A stretch of DNA of 64,000 nt from Immersiella caudata (taxonomy: Eukaryota; Ascomycota; Sordariomycetes; Sordariales; Lasiosphaeriaceae), in assembly GCA_030512335.1 (NCBI GenBank), contig JAULSU010000007.1:2294001-2358000 (forward strand), in the 5' to 3' direction. The notes under the pieces are model-generated. The model saw only the letters and a program-made list of their open reading frames with translations. It ran no database searches and had not been told where the DNA came from. A program made the translations under genes and the position numbers. This document shows positions 1 through 12,047 of this stretch, in pieces; within the stretch, counting starts at the first letter, position 1, and the number at the start of each line of letters is the position of its first letter.

Positions 1-3000
1 GGGCATCCGCAACGTCACCGATCGACGGCTGTCACTGTCATCATCGATCGGCAACAAGGGGCTAGCCGCTGTTGTGCCTCTCAGCACCTCTGTCAAGGTG
101 GCAGGGTGACACCAGGTACCCGCGTAGCACGTTGATTGCAGAAGAAAACTGAACAACCAGCGGTTGAACTCGGTCGGGGACTTGCAACACATTCGCACGG
201 GAGGGGATGCTGGTGTGAAGAGCATGGCGCAGGCCGTCGTCCAGTACGAGTACGAATACCTACTTCGGAAGCCCCCCCTAAGTTCAGGTTTGGCATTCTC
301 CGCTGCAGCGGCACAGGCACTGTCCATTCGCTGGCTGTTGCTGACCATCCCTCAACCCAGGGCAAGACAAGTCACCAGTTGGCTGACTCCACGCTGGGAG
401 CCAGCAGACGGGTACTACACACCCCTTCTCACTCAATCGCCCAGTTTGGAACCCCTCAACATGGGACGAGGAAACAGTCGCACCCGCGCTTGGTCGAGGA
501 GTTAAGTGCGCCGTAACACCGTGACGACTTTTCCCCCCCCTCGCGCCGCGCTCCTGGTCCGACGCTGACCGCCACTCCCCCGAGGCAACTGCCGGAAGGG
601 GGGCAGGAGGATGCCGCCATATCCGTAGACCTTACCAAACAGGCTCCTCCGAAAGGCCCTCACCCCCTGGCCAGGTTGGTTCCCCCCACTGCCACAGACC
701 AGGCCAAAACGTGCTGTTACTGGTAGCTAGGACACGCTATCTTGAGAAAGGCAGAAATAACCTCCAGTGCTGCCTTCCACAATGGCAGGAAGCTCTGCAA
801 CCCTCCCGTCTTGACCAAACCACAAAAGCATAAATCCCAATAAAATACAACGCGAATACGATCAGGTTGAGTGGATTGGACAACAAGACTCATCGGCCAC
901 ATCGCACCACCCGAAAGCATGGGGGCGCCGTTCCCCACAGCCACCACCATGTGATATGTGCCGTCTTATTGCTCTCACGCCTTCAGGATTCAGAAAGGCT
1001 GTGAAACTCCGTCACTCTTGCACTTCGGAGGGGCGGGCTGGAGGTCACTCGCTGCCACGATGCACAAACTCGCCGGAGGCCAGGCCTATGCGCCGATGCA
1101 CCAGGAGGGCGCATCGTCTGTGTTGTCTCCGTGTCGGGTCTGAGCCCGGCATTTGTTATCCGGGGCGTGCAGATAGAGTTGAGAATCCATCAGTCCCTAT
1201 CAGTGGCTTGTCAGTTCAGTCCTTGTCGCCGAAAGTCTCCCTGCACGCCTCAGCCAGTCACAAGCTCCCTTCTGGGAAAAGGTTCTTGTCGAACGACCCT
1301 CGTGGCCTGCGAAGTTGCGCGATTCGCGAAGAAGCTTCACGGGGCCAGGCGAAGGGGGAAAGGAGGAGGGGCACCGGGGCATGGTTTTGAGTAATAATTT
1401 GTGGAGTCGGTCGATTTCGTGATTGTAATCGCAATGATGACTCCATCCCAAGCCTTGCCAAGCTGGTTCGACCCCCGAACCCAAGAAAAGCCAAGCTCGG
1501 GCATTGAAAGGTGTGGGAGGTTGGCGAGTGAGGAGTTTTCGCCCTTCTTCGCATCGAACCAAGCGTGACAAGACCAACGCGAATTAAGCTTGAAATTTTA
1601 TTATATACCCATGTCAATCCCGTAATCATACCGAGCCACGGGTGGGAGGGTGCGGTGAGGCGGGGGGGCGCATACGACGACGGATGGGGATGGCCAAGCA
1701 GCCAAGAGCATGCTTGGCCATCAAAAACGCCCGCCAGCCCGTTCGCTTTCGCTCTCCGAGAGGGACAGTTATTCCGTAATCCAGGCCTCCATTCAAGCGT
1801 ACCCGAGGTGCGCACCAAGCCTTGGACGCGCCGCGGTGGCAGCGGTACGCTGGATTGTAGGTACGTAACCTATTCGGTTGGTAATTCATAGCCAGGCCAA
1901 GAGGCCGCCAACGTTTCTCCCAAGACGGGACGAGCGTTTGGGTTCATGATCCACATAGCCCCAGATCCCTCACGTGCGATGAGAAGAGGTGATCGAAAAC
2001 TGATCCGCTGAACCAACGAGGCAAGAATGCCGAACCCGCCGGTTTCTGCCTCGTAAAAGCTGAGCGGGATTTTGAAGGAAGGGAAACAAGGTTGCGAAAG
2101 GAGTCAAAAGGCAGATGCGAGGCTTGGCCTTCAACTGCTTACCCCACAAAACTCAAGAGGACACATTGTCAGGCCCACCACCACCACAACCACAGCGCGC
2201 CCCGTTGTGCATCGTACAGCAGCAGCAGAAGCAGGCAGCTAAACTTGAAAACTAAGGCGATAGTGTAGGGGGGCGAAGGAAGCGCCAAGTTGCATGCTAA
2301 CCGTCTTGTTGGATGAGGTGCTTGAGTTGGTTCCTGGGAAGGGGGAAATCTCGGATTTGATAAGCTGACCTGACACACTGGCTCGCTCGCAACCCAACTC
2401 GACTGGTCCTCCCGCAGAGATCCACCCCCTGGGGTAGAGTGTGGAGTGCCCAACGATAAACTATCATCTGGAAGGAAGGCAGCTGACAACCGCCAAGCCA
2501 AAGTCTGAAGAAGAGGTAAAGAAGCCCAGCCCAGAAAAGCATCTGGGAAAAGGCAGCGCCCGTGGTGACCTCGGAGCAATAGGAAGGTGCAAATGGACGT
2601 CGGTGCCACAGTCTGCGCTGTGGGGCGTGGCACACCTTTTGACTTTTGGGGAGCTGTTGGAACTTGACATTTTAGCTTTTCTACCTGTGTGTCTTGCGGG
2701 AGGTACCCTTCTGTTCGGTTATTAGGTTAGGTCGATTGCCTTCTGCCCAGCCCAGGTGCGTGGTGGACGGGGGAGAACCCCAATGCTCCCACATTCCGAG
2801 ACACCCATGCGCCATTGGCCCTGCATCGTCATCGACCTGCAGGCGATCCACCACCAGCCGCCCAACCCACAGTTCGCCTGGCGACCTTATTTCCACTTTA
2901 AATCAGCCCGATAACTTTAAACACCCCAAGAAAAATAATATGCGGGCCGACCATTGCTGCTTCTGAGTTTCTTGCTTTACATTTGCTTCTGCCTTTGGCA

Positions 3001-4536
3001 CCATTTGCCTTTCCAACGACCGTTCAAAAAGGCCAGTAGTAGCGTACCGCCGGCGCTCCTCTTTCTTCTTCCTGCCCCGGAATTGCTCCGTTGCATCTCA
3101 CCAACCGCCAAACGCTGCTTTTTTCTGCAGATTCCGCAGAGAGACACCACGCCTCCGAAGCAGCGACGACGACGATACGGTCAGCGTTCGGCACGCCTCC
3201 GAAGTAACCTAACAATCGACATCGACCAGTTGGTGCACCGAGTGAACCTTTCACAAGCCCTAGAGCACCGCCCCTACGCAACGAACATCATCGGTATTCC
3301 TACCCAAGCATCCCTTGATTTCAGCAACCGATAGCAAAGCAGCACCTGGTATGTGTTTTGTTTTTTTACCCTGCTTGACGCGTTCGTCTGTCAGAGGATT
3401 ATCCCCGTTGGGATTCATCGCCCGAAGCAATCTTTGCCCGCCACCAGGGCTCTCGCCAATCCGATCAGCCGGAAGTTGCGCCGCTCTGAAGCAAACATCA
3501 AGCTTGATTTGGCTGGAGGCTCCCAAGGCCGTTTCTCTGTGGTAGCGCCACTTCCATGTTGCACGATCTCTCCCTTGCTCCCTTACCAAAAATCCGATCC
3601 CCGATTCCGTCTCGCCGCTTCGCGGACACTTGCCTACAGTGCAAGAAGGATCATCTGCCTGTCTGGATATCTGTGGGTCCGCCCATCGCCATTTTCTGTT
3701 TCCAGCTTCGCAAGTGCAGCTTGTGCTCGTCCGGTCCCGGGCGCCTGGGTTGCTGAGGGATCGGTTGCGCTTGCTTTCACGTTCCTCCATGATCGGCTTA
3801 GTCTTGTCATCATCCTGTCAAGATCCCACACAGATTACGGCAGCGCGGTAAAGTACGTGGGTCGGACTAGCTGTGTTTGTGTCAGGTCGACGTGGTTGTG
3901 CGCCGCGTATCCGGACGCACAGTGTGTGGGTTGCCGAGGATGCGCCCCATCTTCCCCTCGACCCCGGGCTTCCTTGTGCCAGGGGTATCAGACATGGGCA
4001 GTCTCATGCAACAAAAACAGGTCCGAGGCGCACTCGCTCAAACCTTTTTCAATTAAGCTTCTGTCACATCAGTCGCATCTTTGCGCAAGTCAAAATCCGC
4101 CCGCCCCGCTGTGGGCGAAGATTGCCATTTGCCAAGGTCCTAGGTTCCCCACGTCGCGACGTCTCAGGGTGTTCTATCAGTCTACTAACGGCCCACTCTC
4201 GACTATAGTTGCCGGTTTTCCTGGCGCCATCCAAACATCAAGGTTATTGCCAACCTGGACAGCAACAGTTCCATTCAGTGGAGCCGTCTCATCACTGCAC
4301 GCACGCGACCCACCACCTGCCCCGTCCTCACCCAATACAGGGCAACGTTGCCGGTTTTGAAGCCAAATTCCATTGCTCTGTGTCCATAGTCGGCCTGGAT
4401 GGTGGAGTTTTTACCGAGACCGAGACGGAGGGCTAAACAGAGACTGACTGGATAAGAGCTCTCGGGAGCTGCCCTAATTCTTACCATACTGCTGCACGCC
4501 CACCCCGCTTCGACAGACCTTTCAGTGTCACCTGTG
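1..4536. other. Gene-free stretch and probable long Pac2 leader
   Basis: I recognise no gene here. Every open frame either starts at a non-ATG codon or has a composition like translated non-coding DNA, and none matches a family I know. From about 2900 to 4536 the + strand is rich in C and T tracts and holds several possible splice signals, including GTATGT at about 3349. This fits a long, spliced 5' leader and promoter of the WOPR gene that follows, but that is inference from position only. Confidence 0.5.
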
Positions 4537-5997
4537 ATGGAAACAATGGAAACATATTACGGACTCGTTAGAACGCCAACCGATGCTATCAAGCTCTTCG
4601 AGGCCTGTCGCTTGGGCATGCTCCCCCGGGTGCAAAGGAGATTAAGTGAAAAAGAACGCCAAACCATTCGATCCGGTTCTGTATTCGTCTGGGACGAGAG
4701 GGAAGCCGGCATGCGAAGATGGACCGACGGCAAGTCATGGAGCGCCAGCCGAGTGTCTGGCAGCTTCTTGACATATCGGGAAATGGAGGGCAAGCGCGGG
4801 AGCGGTTTCGGCGGCGGCACCAGAAGAGGGGGCGCCGGCAAGACACCCGACTCTGGGCGCGGTAGTGACGAGGACCAGGAAGAGGCGGAACCAGATGGAT
4901 ACCGGTACAAGGTTGATGGACTGATGAAGCAGTCTTTCAGCATAACCACTCAAACTGGTCAGCATCTTCACTTGATCTCGTACTTCACACGAAACCACGA
5001 GGCACTGCTACAGCCTACCAATGATCCCCAGCTCCGGAATGTCGTCCCAGCAAAGGGAATGTACCCCGAGTCGAGCCTCAACGAGGGCGCGTCTGCAATG
5101 GGCAGAGCGCCGATGCAGCAACCAGGATACGCGCAACAGCACCCAGGAGCCCCTAGCTATCAACCGCCGCCATATTCACAAACGCCGTACTGGCCGCCAT
5201 CGCCGGTAGCAACACCGCCCTATGGTGCTCAATATGCGCCCAACCCCCCTTACCCCCAACCGCCGCTACCACCACCTTCTCATCACTACCCGGGTCACCC
5301 TCACCCACACCCATATTCGCACCACGGCCCCCCTCCCCATCTGCAGTTCGAGCGGCTACCGCCTCCGCACCCGACGGGACCTCTCCAACACAGACAAGTG
5401 ATGCCACCACTACCACCGCAACCACATCCCGCTCTACACCCCGCCCACCACGCGCCGCCCAGCAACCACACACAACCTGGGCACCGCTCGCCGCACGCGC
5501 CGCAACCCCCGCGAATGGCACCTATCCATTCACCCCGCGCACAACATCTACAGGCCCAGGCCAGCGCAGCCGTGCAAATCGACCCGCAGATTGCATCAAC
5601 TCACCCCCCGCAACTCCCAGCCCTGGCCCTTCAAAATCAGCAAAATGGAGCAGCCCCTCCTTCGCAAACGCCCCCGTCTCGCGCCCTCTCCGCTTCGCCG
5701 CCTAGAAGTTCGCATTCCGAGTCCAAAGGCCCACAGAGTAACCCCAACAACAGCAGCAGCAGCAGCAACAATGCAAGCAACAAGGTCAGTCTCTCGGCGT
5801 TGCTCCTGCCAACTGGCTCGGAGTCTAGTGGCGCAAGTCCTGGCGGTGGTAACAGCAGTGCGGATGGATCACCGCGGACAATGGGATCGGCCTCGGCCTC
5901 GAGCGTCGCAGGGTTAACAGCAGCTTCCAGCGAGGGTCTCAGAGCTTTGGGCATGCTGAACAAAAACTTCTCTGTGCCTTCCCAGTCCACTAAGTGA
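4537..5997 (+). CDS. pac2: Gti1/Pac2-family (WOPR domain) transcriptional regulator, Pac2 type
   Basis: This is a fungal nuclear DNA-binding regulator of the WOPR family, whose members control morphological switching, mating, conidiation or virulence. The first ATG in frame is at 4537 (METMETYYGL); the frame is open upstream only through a GTG. Residues about 5-90 form WOPR box 1, with conserved stretches EACRLGMLPRVQRRLSEKER, SGSVFVWDEREAGMRRWTDG and SWSASRVSGSFLTYREMEGK. A Gly/Arg-rich linker follows, then box 2 (YKVDGLMKQSFSI, LHLISYFTRNHE). The C-terminal two thirds is a low-complexity Pro/His/Tyr and Gln/Ser/Asn tail, including an AGC-repeat Ser/Asn run near 5750-5775. Box 1 is closer to Pac2 than to the Wor1/Ryp1/Sge1 branch, which uses a different FEAC...KSGNIF pattern. 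The gene is intronless in the coding part and encodes 486 aa. Confidence 0.93.
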   Translation: METMETYYGLVRTPTDAIKLFEACRLGMLPRVQRRLSEKERQTIRSGSVFVWDEREAGMRRWTDGKSWSASRVSGSFLTYREMEGKRGSGFGGGTRRGGAGKTPDSGRGSDEDQEEAEPDGYRYKVDGLMKQSFSITTQTGQHLHLISYFTRNHEALLQPTNDPQLRNVVPAKGMYPESSLNEGASAMGRAPMQQPGYAQQHPGAPSYQPPPYSQTPYWPPSPVATPPYGAQYAPNPPYPQPPLPPPSHHYPGHPHPHPYSHHGPPPHLQFERLPPPHPTGPLQHRQVMPPLPPQPHPALHPAHHAPPSNHTQPGHRSPHAPQPPRMAPIHSPRAQHLQAQASAAVQIDPQIASTHPPQLPALALQNQQNGAAPPSQTPPSRALSASPPRSSHSESKGPQSNPNNSSSSSNNASNKVSLSALLLPTGSESSGASPGGGNSSADGSPRTMGSASASSVAGLTAASSEGLRALGMLNKNFSVPSQSTK

Positions 5998-6831
5998 GGA
6001 ACTGGTTGATGAGGGAGATATCGAAAGTGTCATGGTATGATGGGATCTCCGGGGCTATAAGTACTGGTACGAAACAGGCAGGGAAAGGCGTGGACCGACG
6101 AACGTTGGAGAGACAGGGATTGCATTGGGTGTAATGGGTTTCCGGGCAGCGTGGGTATATGGAACTGTACACCAGATCCGGGTTTGACATTTCACAGTGG
6201 GCATATCGCGGCGTTTGGGGGGGGTATATCACGGACACGAAACCCAGTTGTGGGAAGGCGAATACGGTGTTGGGGATGAGCCTTAGCGGGTAACTTTATG
6301 GCTTTTTTTTTGGTTTGCAGTCCATGAATTGAGTGGAAATATTTTCCGTGCCTCTTGGTCCATGGTGATTTGAGTGTGTGGTGTCTCGGTGTGGTTGCAC
6401 CTCGCGTGCTTCGCAAGCGTTGGTTGCGCGTGGTAACATGATCGCCGAGCTAGAGTGAGACGGTTCGAGCCCTTGAGCAACACAATAGCCAGTGTTGTGG
6501 TTACTTTCCGGCCATCCCATGTTGATGTGTTTCTTCTCGGTTCCTACAAAGTTTGCCATGTACTAGGGAAGTGGGTCGTAGGTTGAGCCCTTACAACAGC
6601 AATGATCTCCGTCCACTTGCTCTACTGATATTCCCATTGCATTGATCACATGCGGTCGATATCCTCTTGGTGCCTCCTGAGGGGTAAAGTAAGCCGGGGT
6701 AGCTAACGTATGTCCACACAATCCACTTTCCCAAATACCAGTACAACCTCTTAGTCCTTCTTTTCTATTTCCTCACTCAAACCCACGTCCTCTTGAACAT
6801 ACAACGGTACTGTAAGACCCAATACATTGTA
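5998..6831. other. Intergenic: Pac2 3' region to tRNA-Ser
   Basis: This interval holds the Pac2 3' untranslated region and the upstream flank of tRNA-Ser. I see no coding capacity. Short open frames on the minus strand begin at non-ATG codons and resemble nothing known. Confidence 0.5.
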
Positions 6832-6913
6832 GGCGTGGTGGCAGAGTGGTCTAATACGCCAGACTAGAAATCTTGTTCCTTCGGGAGCGCCTGTTCGAAT
6901 CAGGCCCACGTCG
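6832..6913 (+). tRNA. tRNA-Ser (anticodon AGA)
   Basis: An 82-nt type II tRNA. The acceptor stem GGCGTGG (6832-6838) pairs with CCACGTC (6906-6912) using one G-U pair, and the discriminator is G, as usual for eukaryotic serine tRNA. The anticodon loop is CTAGAAA. A long variable arm folds as GTTCCTTCGGGAGC, and the T loop is TTCGAAT. One C-U mismatch lies in the anticodon stem. There is no intron. A T5 run at 6933-6937 can end RNA polymerase III transcription. Confidence 0.93.
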
Positions 6914-9900
6914 AGATAAGGGGTTATTTCTCTTTTTGCTGGTGTTTCGAGGGGCCGCTAGGGTGACGGGCTGGCTTAAAACTGGTGGTTTGGATAACTG
7001 CGCTTCCTAGGATAGGCATCTGCCTCGGTGTAGATGTTGAGGCACCTAAAGGGAAGTTGCAGCTCCCCATAAGCCTATCTGATTCCCCTTTCCTATAATT
7101 AAGAGCTATCTGGATGGTTGCTGATGCTCTTCCGGATTTGTTCCATTCTCGCACATTGCGACGGACTTGTCAAGAACAGTGTCGGGCACGCTAACATCGG
7201 CTTCGCCACACGCTGGACCCTCCAGCCAGACTAAATTGGTAAACACGTCTTCATCCATATCGGGTAAGAATACTTAGAGAGGCTCGATCTCCGGTTTTTT
7301 TGCCATTCTCACTCAACAGCACTGTCAGCTGGTTCTAATCATCTTGGACCGATGTGTGGATACGCCACTGCGCCGGCAAGCTGTGCAGGGCAATCGACCG
7401 TACCAGATATCCCACTAATTGTCGTGAAAACTTGATGCTATATATCCCATCGCCATTCCTGGGAAGATGAGCCATTACCTCCCTGTACACCTGTGTCGGT
7501 GTGCATGCGTCTCACTGCCTAGGCTGGGCGAGCATGTTGCGATGAACGCGGTTGACCTAACTCCAGGCCCAGAACTCAGCACTTTCAGTTCTTGCTTTAA
7601 ATTTGTGGGGGAGTTACTCTCTGGGCCCCTGCGAGTCGATTTTTGGCATTTTTATTGTGTGTTTGGTTGGTAGTTTGAGTGAATTAATTTTTCGTGGTTT
7701 GAGAAGATAATCTCATCATGGAAATACCATGTCCTATTGAACTTTTTCCACATCGCCACACACAACCCCCAAGTCGCACCAAATGACACTCAAAACGCGC
7801 AAAGAACAACAGGGAAACACCGCAGACCACGGTGACGACCGTAGCCGCCTCATGTGCGGAGTGAGGTTACCGGAATGCCGACCCCTCTGATCCAAGTGCA
7901 AGTTCAGGGGTAAACAAAGGACGATCTCAGCACCAGACGCACATGAGATTCCAAAGACACTCGCAGAGTAGGTGATACTTCCATGGATGGAAGACAGAAT
8001 GCATCTTTTTTGATCTATCTGCGGGACCCACCTTCTCAACCTCTCCTGCACACTACCCACAACCCTCGAACACCATCACCAGGGGCGCACTCGACCTTAT
8101 CCAGCTACCGGTCAGATCACTACGAAGGCAGGCAAACCCGGTTAAACACAAAAGATAAACCACAGGATTCCGAGCACTTACTTCCCGCCGCTGGGCCGGC
8201 AAGAGGCGCACCGCTTGCCGAAGGCATGTCTGATCGGAAAGGGGCAAATAGGGGTTAAGATGGAAAAACACCAGGTCGTCACCAACACTAGGGCCTAACC
8301 TCCAATTAATCACCAAGGACTCAGGGTCAAGGGTTAAGGGTTGATGTACTCGAAGTACGAAGGCTCCAGCCAAAAGAAAGGGTTCTTTGGTCAGTGCGAC
8401 TGGTGTCATTAGCACTAGGAAGCAGGTCTCGTCCATATCGCCTCATAGCCGTTTACAACGTCAAGAAGGCCTTCAACAATGCAGATAACATCTCAAACAA
8501 TATGCTTTAGGCATTTTAAAATATAGATATAGTTATTTCAAATGCGTTTAACGCCGTTTTATCTCATCAAAAGCCTGTCTGAATCTTAGTAACGTGTTTT
8601 TCGCACGGAGCAGATGGCTCCTTTCTCCTGGGTGGAGCCTTCGTACGAAGCTGGCTTCAAGAGAGCACAGCGCCTCAAGACGTTAAATATTGCTGCAATG
8701 GAACCACCCTTCGCGTAGAAACAGCTGTCGAGACTGCAATTGTCATCGCAAAACTAGAATGCCGTCCAAGAGTATCGACATCTTCATCTCCTTTCACCGG
8801 CAACTACTTCACCGCAATTGACTTACGCGAAACGCTGGTCTCTGGGACTCCGAACAACACGGAAGCCTTGGCACTCTCACTTCGGCCAGCACCAAGGCAT
8901 CACCCAGCAACTTTGGATAAACTCAAGCCATGATATCCAAAAGGCGACAATCGAGCGGATCGGGTGCGGGATTTCTTGACGGCGACCTCAGAAAGACGTT
9001 TAATACGATACGCTTGAGAATCGCTTGAGAATCTGCTGGTCAGGTGAGCCGCCGTCCAGGAGGCGACAGACCAATCTGCATCGTCGGATCTCCTAGATTG
9101 CTCCTGCGAGATCAAGTGATGATGCGTGACGGAAATGATCCCGGCGGTAACCCATTGCACGCAGCATTAGTTGATCTCACCGAAGCGCAGAAAAGTACAT
9201 ATTTGCTGTCCATGGTGGTCAAGAGTGGTGGGTTCTGGGCTGTTCGGAGGGTGCGAGGTGCTGTCGACACGACACTTGCCCTGGTGATGCAAACTCTCGG
9301 CGCGCGCAGCGCAACCTTGGGGCCGACTATGCGTACAAAAACAGCGCAAAATTAGAGAATTGAGCCCTCATGACATTCCATCAACATTAGCAGTCCGTAG
9401 GAGCTGGCGGTGTTGGCCAAGGGGCGGATCTTTGAGAGTTCGCGCATGTCGTGGATAGCTTCAACATGTTTCGCGAAACCCACGAACCATCAACAGTGAC
9501 TTTGGACTCGATCCTGGAAAACTCTGAAACAAATGCTGCAACGTGGACCAAAAAGGTACCAGAAGAAAACTGGCAATGCAGAGGTCAAGAACCAGTCATG
9601 CTGGTACAGCAAAGCAGGGGTTGCGGGGATGCTATTGCGAATGCGCCTGGCTGGGTGCTTTTCGTCGCGATGCGCGATGAGGTGCAAAATCGCGACCAAA
9701 AACCCACCTTGACGTTCAGGGTGGCTCCCGAGACCACGTGGGTTCAGCTTGATGATTTGCAGCCGGTTCAGCGCCGAAAATTTCACAAAAAATCAAAGCA
9801 CAATCCGGCCCACTCGCCTGACCTCCGAATCGGTGTGGGAGGGCCAGCGAAGAAACGAGAGAGGCAGAGGGAGGCGACGAGTTGGGCGATGGGGGACGGC

Positions 9901-10804
9901 AAGGAGCTCGAGATCGGTGAGGGAGAGCTTCGGCGGCGGGGTGCGCATGATTGACAACGCGAGGTACAAGTCGAAGGGCTGTGGATGACTTGTAGTCAAA
10001 CTGGCCAATCAGAAAAAAGATGCGCTGCGAGTTTTTTGACGTTTCCGATTTAAATGGCCACCGAAAAGGGGAAAGCGTGAAAGCTGGGGCGGCAAGTGAT
10101 CGAACCTGGAAGCGACGCAAGAAACGCGGCACGCTTCCAGTCGGCGGGCTCCCGAGTCCCCCTCCCGAGTCGTCCATTCATTGACCTCTGGTGCTCTGCT
10201 CTTCTCTCACCCCGAAACCTCCCTTGCGCACCAGCGAGCCATTATTAGCCAACGTGTAGAAGATGTCAAAATGGTAAACCGTGAATACTGTGGAGCCGCT
10301 TCTAGCAAAGCAAGCCGCCATCGTCATCGGCTATGGCCCAGCTCAATGAAGCCCTGGTTTCTGGTTCGCGATGATAGCTTGGGTGGTTGAGATGGGAAAG
10401 AGGTGAGCCGTATTGTAATTGAACAACGAGGAGTCGGGCAGCCATCCGGAAGTGCGGCGAGGAATTGAGTCGATGCGAGAAGCCACGCACGTTGGGCCGA
10501 ACGAGCAGAAATGAGAAAAGCTGCCACACCTCATCATCCTGCCTTCCCGTGATGCGGCACTGATGCCATGCCACCTCACCTCGTTGCAGAGGTGGATGGA
10601 CTGTCTCCGTTCAGGTTTCCGGGGACAGGAGAGCTGGAGCTTCAGGCTGCTACCCGCCGGGTTTTAGTGAGTGGCACGGGCCACTCGTACCTCCAAGTTG
10701 CGGCCTAGCCCCGGAAAATGGCCTGCAGCGCTGTTGTGAGACCAGTGAGCTCCAGGGCACATTCCGCGCAATCACTCAAGGACTGACCGACACCCCCGCT
10801 CCCG
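6914..10804. other. Gene-free stretch upstream of histone H1
   Basis: About 3.9 kb in which I recognise no gene on either strand. Around 8480-8600 the sequence is locally AT-rich. A small tandem duplication (11-bp unit CGCTTGAGAAT, twice) lies near 9010-9032. The longest frames (8053-8436 minus, 9451-9954 plus, 9716-10177 minus) start at non-ATG codons or have no recognisable motif. Confidence 0.45.
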
Positions 10805-10811
10805 TATATAA
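10805..10811 (+). promoter_or_regulatory. TATA box of the histone H1 gene
   Basis: TATATAA lies 176-182 bp before the H1 start codon, inside a GC-rich stretch. It is followed by a C/T-rich leader (about 10850-10985) typical of strongly expressed filamentous-fungal genes. The transcription start is inferred to lie a few tens of bases downstream. Confidence 0.65.
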
Positions 10812-10986
10812 ACACCGGGGCTGCCCTCCACGAGCGCGACTGCCCGCCCACCCTCTGTTCCCGGTTCCTCTCGATCACGAATACAACGACGATTCAGATA
10901 TTTTCAATAGATCGCCTGTCCATTTCGACTTTAGCCAACCATTATTTTGCTCACCCACTTCCCAAACAAACATCCTATCAATCAAC

Positions 10987-12047
10987 ATGCCTCCCAAGAA
11001 GTCCACCGCGTCCAGCACTGCTGCCAGCAAGACCAAGGTCCCTCCCAGCCATGGTTCCTACCAGGTATGCAGCCACAACTCCGGACCATATGAATTTTAA
11101 TCCGTGCCTAACAAATCATAGGCTATGATCACCGATGCCATTGTCGCGGTATTTACTCCTGTTCCTTTGCTTCCGGCGCATGTGATGTCGGCGCCTAGTC
11201 GGCAACGCGCAACGAGGCTCAGCCTGTGATGCTTGCCCCTACGGCTCACCCGACCCCTCACGGGTTGCCTAATTTATGGATCAATTTGTACTGACTTGGA
11301 TTTCCGTAATTCAGCTCAAGGATCGCAATGGATCTAGGTAAGAATTATTTTATTGACATTCATGGCCGTTGCTTGCGTTTCACACGCTCTCGGTCGCGCT
11401 CATCCGCACTTGCTCTCACCTGATGATTGTGCAGACGCTGACACATCGCGCAGCCGACAATCGCTCAAGAAGTATGTCAAGGCCAACAACTCGCTCAATG
11501 TCGGCGACAAAATGTTTGACTCGCTCTTCAACAAGGCGTTGAAGACGGGTGTCGACAAGGGTGTCTTCGAGCAGCCCAAGGGCCCCTCCGGTGGCACCAA
11601 GCTGGCCAAGAAGGCTGCCCCCGCTGCTGCTCCCAAGAAGGCCGTCGCTCCCAAGAAGGAAGCCGCGCCAAAGAAGGAGGCCAAGGAGAAGAAGCCCGCC
11701 GCTCCCAAGAAGGCCGCTGCCCCCAAGAAGGAGGCCAAGGAGAAGAAGGAAGCCAAGGAGCCTAAGGAAAAGAAGGCGCCGGCTGCCAAGAAGGCTGCCC
11801 CGAAGAAGAAGGCCGAGGAGAAGAAGGTTCGTGGCAACTAATCGCTTCACCACTCACCACGCTTTACGGTCATTCTAACGTCAACCAGGCGCCTGCTGAG
11901 AAGCCTGCTGCGCTCACCAAGACCAAGTCAGGGCGCGTCACAAAGGCTGCCGCCAAGCCAGCACCCAAGAAGGCCGCACCCAAGAAGGCTGCCGCGAAGA
12001 AGGAGAAGACACCAAAGAAGGCGGACAAGGCGGAGGCCTCGGCGTAG
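10987..12047 (+). CDS. hH1: Linker histone H1
   Basis: H1 binds linker DNA at the nucleosome exit and compacts chromatin. I model five exons: 10987-11064, 11122-11148, 11315-11337, 11454-11826 and 11889-12047, giving 219 aa. After a short tail (MPPKKSTASSTAASKTK) comes the winged-helix H15 domain: PPSHGSYQ, AMITDAIVA, LKDRNGSSRQSLKKYVKAN and the segment ending GVFEQPKGPSG. A C-terminal domain of about 130 residues follows, built from AAPKK and KEAKEKK repeats. Introns 1-3 break the globular domain and keep frame exactly. Intron 4 starts with an unusual GTTCGT donor; the frame works only with this site, and reading through it reaches a stop 5 codons later. The start has a clean ATG after a C/T-rich leader and a TATA box. 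Single H1 genes are normal in filamentous fungi. Confidence 0.93.

Noticed and set aside
1258..1818. 186-codon minus-strand frame
   Set aside because: No family resemblance, and it overlaps other equally long frames; looks like chance.
3353..4360. 335-codon open frame before Pac2
   Set aside because: It starts at GTG, has composition of translated C/T-rich leader and no recognisable motif.
9451..9954. 167-codon plus frame
   Set aside because: Starts at GTG and the minus strand is equally open; no recognisable protein.
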